DNA of 64,000 nt from Gramella sp. KN1008 (lineage in GTDB: Bacteria > Bacteroidota > Bacteroidia > Flavobacteriales > Flavobacteriaceae), in NCBI RefSeq assembly GCF_004332155.1, contig NZ_SJDV01000005.1:140237-204236 (forward strand), read 5' to 3'. This document shows positions 24,763-34,415 of the stretch, in pieces (position 1 is the stretch's first letter; every line of letters begins with the position of its first letter). The position numbers and the translations under genes were made by a program. The notes beneath the pieces are model-generated. The model saw only the letters and a list, made by a program, of their open reading frames with translations. It was not told the DNA's origin and did no database searches.

Positions 24763-25645
24763 TCCTGTTCTGTTAAAAGAATCGGTTGATGGTCTTGATA
24801 TTAAACCTGACGGGATTTACGTGGATGTCACTTTTGGAGGTGGCGGACACTCCAGGGAAATATTGAAAAGACTTGGACCTGAGGGAAAGCTGTTTGCTTT
24901 CGATCAGGATAAGGACGCTCTTGAAAATAAGATTGATGATAAGCGCTTTACGCTGATCAATGAGAACTTCAGGTTTCTTAAACGCTTTTTGAGGTTTTAC
25001 GGTGTGAAGCAGGTTGATGGTATACTCGGAGATTTTGGTGTTTCCTCACATCAGTTCAATGAAGCAGAAAGAGGTTTTTCAACCAGATTCGATGCTAAGC
25101 TGGATATGAGGATGAACCAGGGGAGCAGTTTAAGTGCTTATGAGGTGATTAATGAATATGACGAGGAGCAGTTGAAAAAGCTGTTCTATGAATATGCTGA
25201 TCTCAAGAACGCTCCGAAACTTGCAAGAGTGATAGTTGGCGAAAGAAGGAATGGGCCTATTGAAACCAGCGAGCAATTAAACGAACTATTACGGCCGCTG
25301 CTTTTTAAAGGAAAGGAAAATAAGATTCTGGCGCAGATCTATCAGGCGATACGGATAGAGGTAAACCAGGAAATAGAAGTTCTTAAGGAGTTCTTGCTAC
25401 AAACTGAAGAGGTGATTAAACCGGGAGGCAGATTGAGTCTCATTTCCTATCACTCGCTTGAAGACAGACTGGCGAAAAGATATATAAGGAGCGGTTTGTT
25501 TGAAGGAGAGCCAGAAAAGGACATGTTTGGAAATGTATCGGTTCCTTTTAAGAAAGTAGGAGGGCTTATAGTTCCCGCAAAAGAGGAAATAGAAAAAAAT
25601 AGCAGGGCACGAAGTGCCAAATTAAGAATAGCCAGAAAGCTATAA
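24737..25645 (+). CDS. rsmH: 16S rRNA (cytosine-1402-N4)-methyltransferase RsmH (MraW)
   Basis: A 302-residue SAM-dependent methyltransferase that modifies C1402 of 16S rRNA in the ribosomal P-site region. The SAM-binding motif DVTFGGGGHSREIL is near residues 29-42, GDFGVSSHQFNEAERGFSTR near 98-117, and the C-terminal SYHSLEDRLAKRYI near 232-245, all typical. Two in-frame starts are possible, at 24737 and 24749. The second gives the family-typical MEYHNPVLL start, and either overlaps mraZ. Confidence 0.97.
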   Translation: MTKWMEYHNPVLLKESVDGLDIKPDGIYVDVTFGGGGHSREILKRLGPEGKLFAFDQDKDALENKIDDKRFTLINENFRFLKRFLRFYGVKQVDGILGDFGVSSHQFNEAERGFSTRFDAKLDMRMNQGSSLSAYEVINEYDEEQLKKLFYEYADLKNAPKLARVIVGERRNGPIETSEQLNELLRPLLFKGKENKILAQIYQAIRIEVNQEIEVLKEFLLQTEEVIKPGGRLSLISYHSLEDRLAKRYIRSGLFEGEPEKDMFGNVSVPFKKVGGLIVPAKEEIEKNSRARSAKLRIARKL

Positions 25646-25651
25646 ATATTG

Positions 25652-25969
25652 ATGAAGAAGGGTTTTTATAACATACTGAAGGCGAATTTTCTGATAAGTG
25701 AGGATGCTTATAAAAACTGGCGGTTTATTGTTTTCTGCACCGTTCTGGCAATAATAATGATCGCCAGTTCGCATAATGCAGAGAAAAAGGTACATCAAAT
25801 TGCCAGGCTGAACGACGAGGTTCGAGAATTGCGAAGTGAATTTGTGGAGAGGCGTTCAGATCTAATGAAAATAAAGATGGAGTCTACCATTACCCAGAAG
25901 ATGGTAGAAAAAGGGATAGGGCCTTCAGACACCCCGCCCAACAAGATAAGAGTGATAATAAAAGACTAA
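25652..25969 (+). CDS. ftsL: FtsL-like cell division protein
   Basis: A 105-residue bitopic membrane protein from the ATG at 25652. About 25 cytoplasmic residues are followed by one membrane helix (FIVFCTVLAIIMIASS) and a periplasmic coiled coil with heptad-like spacing (IARLNDEVRELRSEFVERRSDLMKI). The size, topology and place between rsmH and the transpeptidase gene fit FtsL, which with FtsB and FtsQ activates septal peptidoglycan synthesis. Sequence conservation of FtsL is low, so the call relies on position and topology. Confidence 0.88.
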   Translation: MKKGFYNILKANFLISEDAYKNWRFIVFCTVLAIIMIASSHNAEKKVHQIARLNDEVRELRSEFVERRSDLMKIKMESTITQKMVEKGIGPSDTPPNKIRVIIKD

Positions 25970-25975
25970 CCTGCA

Positions 25976-27967
25976 ATGGCGACAACCGAAAAAAGCATTC
26001 TGAATCGTATGTATTTGGTGGCTGCCTGTCTCTTTTTATTTGCGGTAGCTGTGGGAGTCAAGTTGGTCAATATCCAGTTTGTTCATGGTGATTACTATAA
26101 GGAGCTTGCTGAAGAACGTACTTTCAAAAACTTTAAAATACCTGCCAATCGTGGAAATCTTTATGATGTAAACGGAAATCTTTTAGCGACATCGGTTCCT
26201 AAATATGATATCCGGTTTGACGCGGTAACAGTATCAGACAAGAACTTCGAAGAGAATATCGGTCCGCTTGCAAATAAACTGGCTAAAATGTTAGGTAGTA
26301 CGCCTTCCTATTATTCTCAGAAATTAAGGGCCGCCAGAGCCAATAATCAGCGTTATGTACTCATTGCCCGAAACCTGGGGTATTCGGATTACATGAAGAT
26401 CAGGGAGTTTCCAATGTTCAATTTGGGACCATATAAGGGAGGTATGATCACCGAGCAGAGTACGGTTCGCGAACATCCTTTGGGTAAGATGGGGGAGAGA
26501 ACTGTTGGTTATGAAAGAAGGGATGAGAATGGCTATTTCACCAGGGTAGGTCTGGAAGGTGCATTCAGTAACTATCTGCGTGGAACTGACGGAAGAAGAC
26601 TGAAACAGAAGATTGCCAAGGGGCAGTGGAAGCCAATTAGTGATAATAATGAACTGGAACCAAAAGATGGTTATGATGTGGTTTCTACCATTGATGTTAA
26701 TATTCAGGATATAGCACATCATTCATTGCTCCGTCAGCTCGAATACTTTGAGGCAGACCACGGCACCGTTGTGGTGATGGAAACCAAGACCGGAGAGATC
26801 AAGGCAATGTCTAACCTTGGGCGCACTGAGGAAGGTACTTATTTCGAAAAAAGGAATTACGCCGTGTATGAATCCCATGAGCCGGGTTCAACTTTCAAAT
26901 TGATGGCTATGGTTGCTGCTCTTGAAGACAAGGTGGTAGATACAAGTCAGGTAATAGATACCGAAAAAGGCGTGGTAAGATTTTACGGAAGACCCGTAAG
27001 GGATTCCCGTCATGGCGGTTACGGAAAAATATCGGCAGCGAAGGCATTTGAGGTGTCTTCTAACACAGCATTTACAAAGATGATTACTGAAGGATATAAG
27101 AACAATCCTTCAAAATTTGTAGACAGATTATATTCAATGCAACTTAACCGAAAGATTGGTCTTGAAATTAAAGGTGAGGGATCCCCCCGAATCCCTCACC
27201 CTCAAGACAAATCATGGAATGGTTTGAGTTTGCCATGGATGGCATTTGGTTATGGTGTTTCCTTAACACCCCTTCAAACACTTACATTCTATAATGCGAT
27301 CGCCAACGATGGTGAGATGATCAAACCTCGTTTTATCAAGGAGGTGAAAGACCGTGATAAACCTATTCTTGTTAAGGAGAAAGAAGTGATTAATCCTTCT
27401 ATCTGTACTCCTGAAACTGCGAGAAAGGTTCGTGAGATGATGAAGAATACCGTGATACGTGGTACGGCTTCTAATATCCATACCGAAAATTTTTCCATGG
27501 CCGGTAAAACAGGCACCTGCCAAACAGAATACTGGATAGAACCAGGGCGATATATCGCATCTTTTGCGGGTTATTTCCCAGCTGAAAATCCGAAATATTC
27601 CTGTATAGTGGTGATTCATAAACCAAACAGAAGAAAGGGTTATTACGGGAATATCGTTGCGGCTCCTGTCTTTAAGGATATTGCCAGAAAGATCTATACC
27701 GATACTCCTGTAATGGATGAACTGGAGTCTCTTGAAGTGGAGGATAAAAAAGTTAAGACCGATTTTGAAAAATATTATACCAGAATTCAGGATGAGAAGC
27801 CATTGATGCCCGATGTAACCGGGATGCCGGCAATGGATGCTATTTCAATCCTTGAGAATCTTGGCCTTGAAGTTAGAATAAATGGTAGGGGAGTGGTAAA
27901 AAGACAATCTGTGTCTGCAGGACAAAAAATAAAAAGTAATCAAAGAGTAAATCTGGAGTTGAGTTAA
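25976..27967 (+). CDS. ftsI: Class B penicillin-binding protein with PASTA domain (FtsI-type)
   Basis: A 663-residue septal transpeptidase that cross-links peptidoglycan at division. An N-terminal membrane anchor lies at about 12-32, followed by a pedestal/dimerisation region and the transpeptidase domain. The active-site motifs are STFK (Ser 305-Lys 308), SSN (361-363) and KTG in AGKTGTC near 507. One C-terminal PASTA domain (about 605-663, starting MPDVTGMPAMDAI) is present, a feature of SpoVD/PBP2x-like proteins and of Bacteroidota FtsI. The stop codon shares one base with the murE start. Confidence 0.95.
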   Translation: MATTEKSILNRMYLVAACLFLFAVAVGVKLVNIQFVHGDYYKELAEERTFKNFKIPANRGNLYDVNGNLLATSVPKYDIRFDAVTVSDKNFEENIGPLANKLAKMLGSTPSYYSQKLRAARANNQRYVLIARNLGYSDYMKIREFPMFNLGPYKGGMITEQSTVREHPLGKMGERTVGYERRDENGYFTRVGLEGAFSNYLRGTDGRRLKQKIAKGQWKPISDNNELEPKDGYDVVSTIDVNIQDIAHHSLLRQLEYFEADHGTVVVMETKTGEIKAMSNLGRTEEGTYFEKRNYAVYESHEPGSTFKLMAMVAALEDKVVDTSQVIDTEKGVVRFYGRPVRDSRHGGYGKISAAKAFEVSSNTAFTKMITEGYKNNPSKFVDRLYSMQLNRKIGLEIKGEGSPRIPHPQDKSWNGLSLPWMAFGYGVSLTPLQTLTFYNAIANDGEMIKPRFIKEVKDRDKPILVKEKEVINPSICTPETARKVREMMKNTVIRGTASNIHTENFSMAGKTGTCQTEYWIEPGRYIASFAGYFPAENPKYSCIVVIHKPNRRKGYYGNIVAAPVFKDIARKIYTDTPVMDELESLEVEDKKVKTDFEKYYTRIQDEKPLMPDVTGMPAMDAISILENLGLEVRINGRGVVKRQSVSAGQKIKSNQRVNLELS

Positions 27968-29433
27968 TGAAGGTACTGAAGGACATACTTTACAGGGTAA
28001 ACATGAAGGCGGTGACCGGGGATACCGGTGTGACCATCAATAAAATTCATTTCGATTCCAGAAGGGTGAAGCTCAATGATGTTTTTGTGGCTATAAGAGG
28101 AACAATCTCAGATGGCCATGATTTTATAAAAAATGCTGAGGATCAGGGAGCGCTGGCCATTATTTGTGAGGAGCTTCCCGAAAATAAGATCAACGGGGTT
28201 ACTTATGTTGAGGTTGAAGACACCAAAAAGGCCCTGGCCTATATTTCGGCGAATTACTTTGATAATCCTTCGGAAAAACTGAAGCTTGTCGGGGTTACAG
28301 GGACCAATGGTAAGACAACCATAGCGACGCTTCTATATGATCTTTTTACGAAGGCTGGTTTCAAATGCGGACTTCTTTCTACTGTAAAAGTGATGGTGGG
28401 CAACGAAGAGCATACCGCTATCAGGACCACACCAGATTCTATTACCATCAATTCATATTTGAAAGATATGAACGATACGGGAGTAGAATTCTGCTTTATG
28501 GAAGTGAGTTCCCATGGGATAGACCAACACCGGACAACCGCTTTGAAATTTGCAGGTGGAATCTTTACCAATCTTTCTCATGATCATCTGGATTACCATA
28601 GGGATTTTGCAGAATATCGTGATGTTAAGAAGCGATTCTTTGATGAATTGCCTTCATCAGCCTTTGCTCTTACGAATGCAGATGACAAGAATGGTCCGGT
28701 GATGCTGCAGAACACCAAAGCGAAAAAATATACCTACGCCTTAAAATCCTACGCCGATTACAAGGCGCAGATCCTGGAAAATCAATTTACAGGATTGTTG
28801 CTGAAGATCGATGATCAGGAATTATGGACCCGACTAATTGGGAATTTCAATGCGTACAATGTGCTGGCCATCTATGCCGCTGCCGATCTTCTTGGACTGA
28901 AAACCATTGAGATCTTAAGGATCATCAGTGAGCTTAATTCGGTAAGTGGAAGATTTCAGTATGTGGTTTCCGAAAAAGATAAGATCACGGCTATCGTTGA
29001 TTATGCTCATACGCCTGATGCACTTAAGAATGTACTGGAAACCATCAATAGCATCCGTACAAAAAATGAAGAGCTCATCACTGTTGTTGGTTGCGGTGGA
29101 GATCGGGATAAGACGAAAAGACCAAAGATGGGGCATATAGCCTCGGCTCTTAGTAGTAAGGTGATCTTTACCAGTGATAATCCGCGTACCGAAGATCCCG
29201 ATAAGATCATAGAAGATGTGGAGGCCGGAGTGGAACCTCAGAATTTCAAAAAAACAATGAGTGTTACCAATAGAAAGCAGGCCATTAAGACAGCTTGCCA
29301 GATTGCCGGTAAGAACGATATAATTCTTATTGCCGGAAAAGGGCATGAGACCTATCAGGAAGTGAATGGAAAAAGATCAGATTTTGATGATTTTAAGATC
29401 GTGAACGAATTTTTAAAACAACTGGATAAATAA
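27967..29433 (+). CDS. murE: UDP-MurNAc-L-Ala-D-Glu ligase MurE (meso-DAP type)
   Basis: A 488-residue cytoplasmic Mur ligase that adds the third stem-peptide residue. The ATP-binding loop [10 protein letters not shown] is at about 109-118. DNPRTEDP near 404-411 contains the DNPR motif typical of enzymes adding meso-diaminopimelate, so a DAP-type peptidoglycan is expected. The N-terminal UDP-binding, central and C-terminal ligase domains are all present. Its stop codon and the mraY ATG share a base. murF, which normally follows murE, is absent here. Confidence 0.97.
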   Translation: MKVLKDILYRVNMKAVTGDTGVTINKIHFDSRRVKLNDVFVAIRGTISDGHDFIKNAEDQGALAIICEELPENKINGVTYVEVEDTKKALAYISANYFDNPSEKLKLVGVTGTNGKTTIATLLYDLFTKAGFKCGLLSTVKVMVGNEEHTAIRTTPDSITINSYLKDMNDTGVEFCFMEVSSHGIDQHRTTALKFAGGIFTNLSHDHLDYHRDFAEYRDVKKRFFDELPSSAFALTNADDKNGPVMLQNTKAKKYTYALKSYADYKAQILENQFTGLLLKIDDQELWTRLIGNFNAYNVLAIYAAADLLGLKTIEILRIISELNSVSGRFQYVVSEKDKITAIVDYAHTPDALKNVLETINSIRTKNEELITVVGCGGDRDKTKRPKMGHIASALSSKVIFTSDNPRTEDPDKIIEDVEAGVEPQNFKKTMSVTNRKQAIKTACQIAGKNDIILIAGKGHETYQEVNGKRSDFDDFKIVNEFLKQLDK

Positions 29434-30665
29434 TGCTGTATTACTTATTTCAATTTTTAGAAGAACAGTATCAGTTGCCTGGAGCGCAGTTGTTTGAATT
29501 CCTTTCTTTCAGATCGGCAATGGCGATCATTCTGTCACTGGCAATTTCCACTATTTATGGTAGAAGGATAATTAACTATCTAAGAGCAAAACAAATTGGC
29601 GAGAGCGTACGGGATCTTGGGTTAAAAGGTCAGACCGAAAAAGCCGGAACTCCTACCATGGGAGGAGTGATTATCATTATTTCAACACTTATTCCTGTCC
29701 TTCTTTTTGCAAAACTTGAAAATATTTATGTAATCCTTTTGATAGTGACCACACTTTGGATGGGGACTATAGGATTTATAGACGATTATATCAAGACCTT
29801 CAAAAAAGATAAGGAAGGTCTAAAAGGAATTTTTAAGGTTATTGGTCAGATTGGCCTTGGTCTAATAGTAGGTGGGACAATGTATTTCCATCCCCAGATC
29901 ACAACCAAGGAAGTGATCACCGAAACCCGGCCTACTCAAAATGTCATCGCCAGGGCAGAGGTGGTTGATATGGGGCCGGAAGAGAAAAACACTACGACTA
30001 CTATTCCTTTTGTGAAGAATAATGAATTTGACTATTCAAAACTAATCAGCTGGATAAATCCTTCGCTGGCGCAATATGCCTGGATCATCTTTATCCCAAT
30101 TGTAATATTCATCGTAACCGCAGTGTCCAATGGAGCGAATTTAACTGATGGGATAGACGGACTCGCAGCGGGTTCTTCAGCCATAATTGTGCTCACTCTG
30201 GGCCTTTTTGCATGGGTTTCGGGTAACATCATTTTTTCAGATTACCTGAATATCATGTATATCCCAAGATCGGGTGAAATGACCATTTTCATAACAGCAT
30301 TTGCCGGGGCACTGGTAGGATTCCTTTGGTACAACACCTTCCCCGCCCAGGTATTTATGGGGGACACCGGTAGTTTGACCATTGGAGGGATAATCGCGGT
30401 GCTGGCAATTGCAACAAGAAAAGAATTACTGATCCCTCTTTTATGCGGAATCTTTTTAATAGAGAACCTATCAGTAGTCATGCAGGTAGGTTGGTTTAAA
30501 TATACCAAGAAGAAATATGGTGAAGGAAGGAGAATATTTTTAATGTCACCTCTGCATCATCATTATCAGAAAAAGGGAAAGCATGAGAGTAAGATCGTAG
30601 TGAGGTTCTGGATCGTAGGAATTATACTCGCGATCCTGACCATCGTAACCCTGAAGGTTCGATAA
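29433..30665 (+). CDS. mraY: Phospho-N-acetylmuramoyl-pentapeptide-transferase MraY
   Basis: A 410-residue inner-membrane enzyme that joins UDP-MurNAc-pentapeptide to undecaprenyl phosphate to make lipid I. About ten membrane helices are visible. TPTMGGVII (about 71-79), the [14 protein letters not shown] motif near 116-129, [17 protein letters not shown] near 232-248, and [11 protein letters not shown] near 310 are the family's conserved segments. It is longer than the E. coli enzyme (about 360) because of an approximately 50-residue polar insertion at about 155-205. Confidence 0.97.
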   Translation: MLYYLFQFLEEQYQLPGAQLFEFLSFRSAMAIILSLAISTIYGRRIINYLRAKQIGESVRDLGLKGQTEKAGTPTMGGVIIIISTLIPVLLFAKLENIYVILLIVTTLWMGTIGFIDDYIKTFKKDKEGLKGIFKVIGQIGLGLIVGGTMYFHPQITTKEVITETRPTQNVIARAEVVDMGPEEKNTTTTIPFVKNNEFDYSKLISWINPSLAQYAWIIFIPIVIFIVTAVSNGANLTDGIDGLAAGSSAIIVLTLGLFAWVSGNIIFSDYLNIMYIPRSGEMTIFITAFAGALVGFLWYNTFPAQVFMGDTGSLTIGGIIAVLAIATRKELLIPLLCGIFLIENLSVVMQVGWFKYTKKKYGEGRRIFLMSPLHHHYQKKGKHESKIVVRFWIVGIILAILTIVTLKVR

Positions 30666-30677
30666 AACTGAAGGATT

Positions 30678-32015
30678 GTGGGAAAGAAGATCACAATACT
30701 GGGTGGTGGAGAAAGCGGAATAGGAACGGCTATTCTGGCAAAGAAAAACGGATATGAAATCTTTCTTTCCGATAAGGGAAAGATCAAGGATAAATACAAG
30801 GAAGTTCTTAGACATATTGAGATCGAATGGGAAGATGAAAAGCACACCGAGTCGAAGATTTTCGATACCGATGTGGTGATGAAGAGTCCTGGTATTCCTG
30901 ATACGGTTCCGATGATCGTTGAACTACGTAAAAAAGGAATTCCTGTGGTTTCTGAGATAGAATTTGCATCCTGGTTTTCTAAAGTTCCTGTAATAGGTAT
31001 TACGGGAAGCAATGGGAAGACCACTGTCACCAATCTTGTTCAACATTTACTGAAAGAGGGCGGTGTGGATTCAGGAATGGGAGGGAACGTTGGGAACAGT
31101 TATGCAAAACTGGTCGCCGAAGAAACTCATGACTGGTTTGTGCTGGAGCTAAGCAGTTTTCAGCTGGATGGAATAGATAAGTTCAGACCACATATAGCGA
31201 TACTGACTAATATCACACCAGATCATCTGGACAGATATGATTATAAACTGGATAATTATATAGAATCAAAATTCAGAATTACAAAGAATCAGACAGAAGA
31301 GGATTATTTCATCTACGATGCCGATGATAAAAATATAACAGACTGGCTTGCGAAGCATCCTGTAAGATCTCAAAAGCTGCCATTTTCAATCGAGAGAAAG
31401 ATCGAAAATGGTGCCTATATAGAAAATGAAAACATTGTTGTAAAAATTAATAATACCAAATTTACTATGCCAACATCAGAGCTTGCCCTTCAAGGCAAAC
31501 ACAATGCTAAAAATGCCATGGCTGCTGCGACTGTAGCCCAGCTGCTCCGAATTAGAAAACAAACCATACGTGAGAGTATGGCTAATTTTCAGGGAGTAGA
31601 ACACCGCCTTGAAAAAGTGCTGAAGATCAATAATGTGCTTTATATCAATGATTCCAAAGCGACCAACGTGAATGCAACATTCTATGCACTTGAGAGCATG
31701 GAGACTGAAACCGTATGGATTGTAGGGGGAGTTGATAAAGGGAATGTTTATGATGATCTGCTCCCGTTAGTGAATGAAAAGGTAAAGGCGATCATTTGTC
31801 TTGGGGTTGATAATGACAAGATCGTGAATGCATTTGGAAATATCGTGGAAACCATGGTAGAGACCACTTCGATGAATGACGCTGTACAAATAGCATACAG
31901 GCTGGCCGATAAAGGTGATGCAGTTTTACTTTCACCTGCATGTGCAAGTTTTGATCTGTTTGAGAATTATGAAGATAGAGGTAGACAGTTTAAAGAAGCT
32001 GTAAGGAATTTATAA
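30678..32015 (+). CDS. murD: UDP-MurNAc-L-alanine:D-glutamate ligase MurD
   Basis: A 445-residue cytoplasmic Mur ligase that adds D-Glu as the second stem-peptide residue. It starts at GTG (30678). The Rossmann-like N-terminal motif TILGGGESGIG is near 6-16, the ATP-binding GITGSNGKTT at 107-116, DHLDRYD near 191, and the C-terminal LLSPACASFDLFENYEDRG near 415-433 is the MurD signature. It is followed by a 94-base gap carrying a palindromic repeat before ftsW, the only sizeable gap inside the cluster. Confidence 0.97.
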   Translation: MGKKITILGGGESGIGTAILAKKNGYEIFLSDKGKIKDKYKEVLRHIEIEWEDEKHTESKIFDTDVVMKSPGIPDTVPMIVELRKKGIPVVSEIEFASWFSKVPVIGITGSNGKTTVTNLVQHLLKEGGVDSGMGGNVGNSYAKLVAEETHDWFVLELSSFQLDGIDKFRPHIAILTNITPDHLDRYDYKLDNYIESKFRITKNQTEEDYFIYDADDKNITDWLAKHPVRSQKLPFSIERKIENGAYIENENIVVKINNTKFTMPTSELALQGKHNAKNAMAAATVAQLLRIRKQTIRESMANFQGVEHRLEKVLKINNVLYINDSKATNVNATFYALESMETETVWIVGGVDKGNVYDDLLPLVNEKVKAIICLGVDNDKIVNAFGNIVETMVETTSMNDAVQIAYRLADKGDAVLLSPACASFDLFENYEDRGRQFKEAVRNL

Positions 32016-32022
32016 AAAATAT

Positions 32023-32081
32023 GTCATCCTGAACTCGTTTCAGGATCTAACTTAAAGAAGCTGAAACAAGTTTAGCTTGAC
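32023..32081. repeat. Imperfect palindromic repeat between murD and ftsW
   Basis: Arms at 32023-32044 (GTCATCCTGAACTCGTTTCA...) and 32060-32081 pair at 17 of 22 positions around a 15-base spacer. The sequence CATCCTGAA...TTTCAGGAT is of the type I know as a dispersed repeat in many Bacteroidota genomes. It can form a hairpin in the operon mRNA. No other full copy is seen in this window. Confidence 0.7.
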
Positions 32082-32109
32082 GAAATTAGGAAGAGTTAGA
32101 AAAAGAATA

Positions 32110-33318
32110 ATGAGCAATATTTTTAGAAATCTTAAAGGAGACAAGGTGATCTGGGCGGTAGCCGGCCTGTTGGCAATATTTTCTTTTTTGCCGGTTTACA
32201 GTGCCAGTAGTAACCTTGCGTATCTTCATGGAGATGGAAGCACGTCAGGCTATCTGGTGGTGCATTTCTTTCATCTTCTTTTAGGATTTTGCGTGCTCTT
32301 CGCGGTGCATAAGATACCCTATCATTATTTCCGTGGAATTTCGATTCTGCTGCTGCCTGTGGTCATAGTTCTGCTGATCTTTACCATTGCTCAGGGAACT
32401 ACGATTGAAGGGGCCTATGCCAGTAGATGGATACAGATCCCGGTCCTTAATGTATCTTTTCAATCCTCTACTCTTGCCGCGGTGGTACTCATGGTATACG
32501 TAGCCAGATACTTATCCAAGATTACCGAAAAAACGGTCACCTTTAAGGAAACAATTCTTCCACTTTGGCTGCCTGTTTTCGTTGTTTTAGTATTAATTTT
32601 GCCGGCCAATTTTTCCACTACGGCCATTATTTTTGCAATGACCCTGGTGCTGATGTTCTTAGGTGGATATCCCATAAAATACCTTGCCGCGATAGTGGGC
32701 GCAGGACTGGTAATGTTAAGTCTGTTTGTGCTAACCGCGAAAGCTTTTCCCGGTTTGATGCCTAACAGGGTGGATACCTGGGGAAGCCGAATAGAGACAT
32801 TTTTTGATGATGAAGAAGGGCAGGAGCAATATCAGGTTGAAAAGGCCAAGATCGCGATCGCTCAGGGAGGAATTACAGGAACAGGAATTGGAAAGAGCGT
32901 TCAGAGAAATTTTTTACCTCAGTCATCTTCAGATTTTATCTATGCTATAATCGTTGAAGAAATGGGGTTGATAGGAGCTTTTGGAGTAATGCTTGCATAC
33001 CTGTTGTTACTTTTCCGGATTGTAATTGTAGCCACAAAGGCCAATACTGTCTTCGGAAAACTCGTTGTAATGGGTGTGGGGCTACCGGTAGTTTTCCAGG
33101 CTCTCATCAATATGGGGGTCGCTGTGGAATTATTCCCGGTAACGGGGCAAACCCTGCCACTGGTTAGTAGTGGTGGAACATCCATCTGGATGACCTGCAT
33201 TGCATTGGGAATCATCCTAAGTGTTAGTGCTAAAAGAGAAGAAATTAAGGAATCTGAAAATAAAGAACTGGAAGGCGAGGAGGAAAATCCTCTGGACATT
33301 TTAAGTGAAGCCATATGA
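32110..33318 (+). CDS. ftsW: Septal peptidoglycan polymerase FtsW
   Basis: A 402-residue SEDS-family membrane protein from the ATG at 32110; an upstream in-frame TTG at 32077 lies inside the repeat and is rejected. About ten membrane helices are visible. [32 protein letters not shown] (about 247-278) and [16 protein letters not shown] near 345-360 are the conserved periplasmic motifs, with DFI resembling the FtsW/RodA signature. FtsW polymerises glycan strands with FtsI at the septum. Its stop overlaps the murG start by four bases. Confidence 0.95.
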   Translation: MSNIFRNLKGDKVIWAVAGLLAIFSFLPVYSASSNLAYLHGDGSTSGYLVVHFFHLLLGFCVLFAVHKIPYHYFRGISILLLPVVIVLLIFTIAQGTTIEGAYASRWIQIPVLNVSFQSSTLAAVVLMVYVARYLSKITEKTVTFKETILPLWLPVFVVLVLILPANFSTTAIIFAMTLVLMFLGGYPIKYLAAIVGAGLVMLSLFVLTAKAFPGLMPNRVDTWGSRIETFFDDEEGQEQYQVEKAKIAIAQGGITGTGIGKSVQRNFLPQSSSDFIYAIIVEEMGLIGAFGVMLAYLLLLFRIVIVATKANTVFGKLVVMGVGLPVVFQALINMGVAVELFPVTGQTLPLVSSGGTSIWMTCIALGIILSVSAKREEIKESENKELEGEEENPLDILSEAI

Positions 33319-34415
33319 AAGAAGGTCTACGTGTAATATTATCTGGTGGAGGAACAGGAGGTCATATCTATCCTGCCATCGCAATTGCCGATGAGATAAA
33401 AAGAAGATATCCTTCGGCCGAGATCCTTTTTGTGGGGGCGCAGGACCGAATGGAAATGGAAAAGGTTCCCCAGGCCGGTTATAAAATAGAAGGTCTTTGG
33501 ATAAGTGGTGTGGACAGGTCTTTTAACCTGAAGAATTTCCTGTTCCCATTCAAACTTATGAGCAGCCTTTCAAAATCCAGAAAAATCATTAAAAAGTTCA
33601 GGCCAGATGTTGTTATTGGTACAGGAGGATTTGCAAGTGGACCACTTTTAAGAGTAGCAATCTCGAAAGGAATTCCCACACTTATTCAGGAGCAGAATTC
33701 CCTGCCAGGTATTACAAATCGTATTCTGGCCAAATATGCCAATACAATTTGTGCGGCCTATGAAAAGGTAAAGGAATTCTTTCCTTCAGAAAAGACTGTG
33801 ATTACGGGGAACCCTGTAAGACAGGATTTATTGGATGTGAACGACCTTAGGGAGGAAGCAATAGAGTACTTTAAGCTTTCCAGGAATAGGAAAACGGTTC
33901 TTGTTCTCGGGGGAAGTTTAGGTGCTAAAAGAATCAATAAACTTGTAGAGACCTACCTGAAGAAATTTCAGGAAGAAGGTGTCCAGCTTATCTGGCAGAT
34001 TGGTAAGCTTTATTTTGATGACTATAAGAAATATGAATCTGCAAACGTGCGGACCAGGGAGTTCATCAATAGGATGGATCTGGCATATGCGGCTGCAGAT
34101 GTGATCATTTCAAGAGCGGGAGCCGGTAGTGTTTCTGAATTATGCATCGTAGGAAAACCGGTAGTGTTTATCCCCTCTCCAAATGTTGCAGAAAACCATC
34201 AGGCAAAAAATGCCAGTGCGGTTACCGAACATGATGCTGCTTTGATGATAGAGGAAGATGAACTAACGGAAAGATTTGATGCTTGTTTTTTCAGTCTTTT
34301 AGAGGATGAAAGAAGGCTTCAGCGGTTTGGTGTAAACATTAAGAAACTGGCGCTCCCCAATGCTACTTCAGCCATTGTAGACGAGGTGGAGAAATTAATA
34401 GAAAATAAAAATTAA
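33315..34415 (+). CDS. murG: UDP-GlcNAc:undecaprenyl-PP-MurNAc-pentapeptide transferase MurG
   Basis: A 366-residue peripheral membrane glycosyltransferase (GT28) that makes lipid II by adding GlcNAc to lipid [18 protein letters not shown] at about 11-27 is the N-terminal glycine-rich motif. [17 protein letters not shown] near 193-209 and the donor-binding [25 protein letters not shown] near 263-287 are present. It overlaps ftsW by four bases and is followed directly by murC. Confidence 0.97.
   Translation: MKEGLRVILSGGGTGGHIYPAIAIADEIKRRYPSAEILFVGAQDRMEMEKVPQAGYKIEGLWISGVDRSFNLKNFLFPFKLMSSLSKSRKIIKKFRPDVVIGTGGFASGPLLRVAISKGIPTLIQEQNSLPGITNRILAKYANTICAAYEKVKEFFPSEKTVITGNPVRQDLLDVNDLREEAIEYFKLSRNRKTVLVLGGSLGAKRINKLVETYLKKFQEEGVQLIWQIGKLYFDDYKKYESANVRTREFINRMDLAYAAADVIISRAGAGSVSELCIVGKPVVFIPSPNVAENHQAKNASAVTEHDAALMIEEDELTERFDACFFSLLEDERRLQRFGVNIKKLALPNATSAIVDEVEKLIENKN

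Noticed and set aside
32077..32109. Upstream TTG start for ftsW
   Set aside because: It begins inside the palindromic repeat, and the ATG at 32110 gives the usual FtsW N-terminus.
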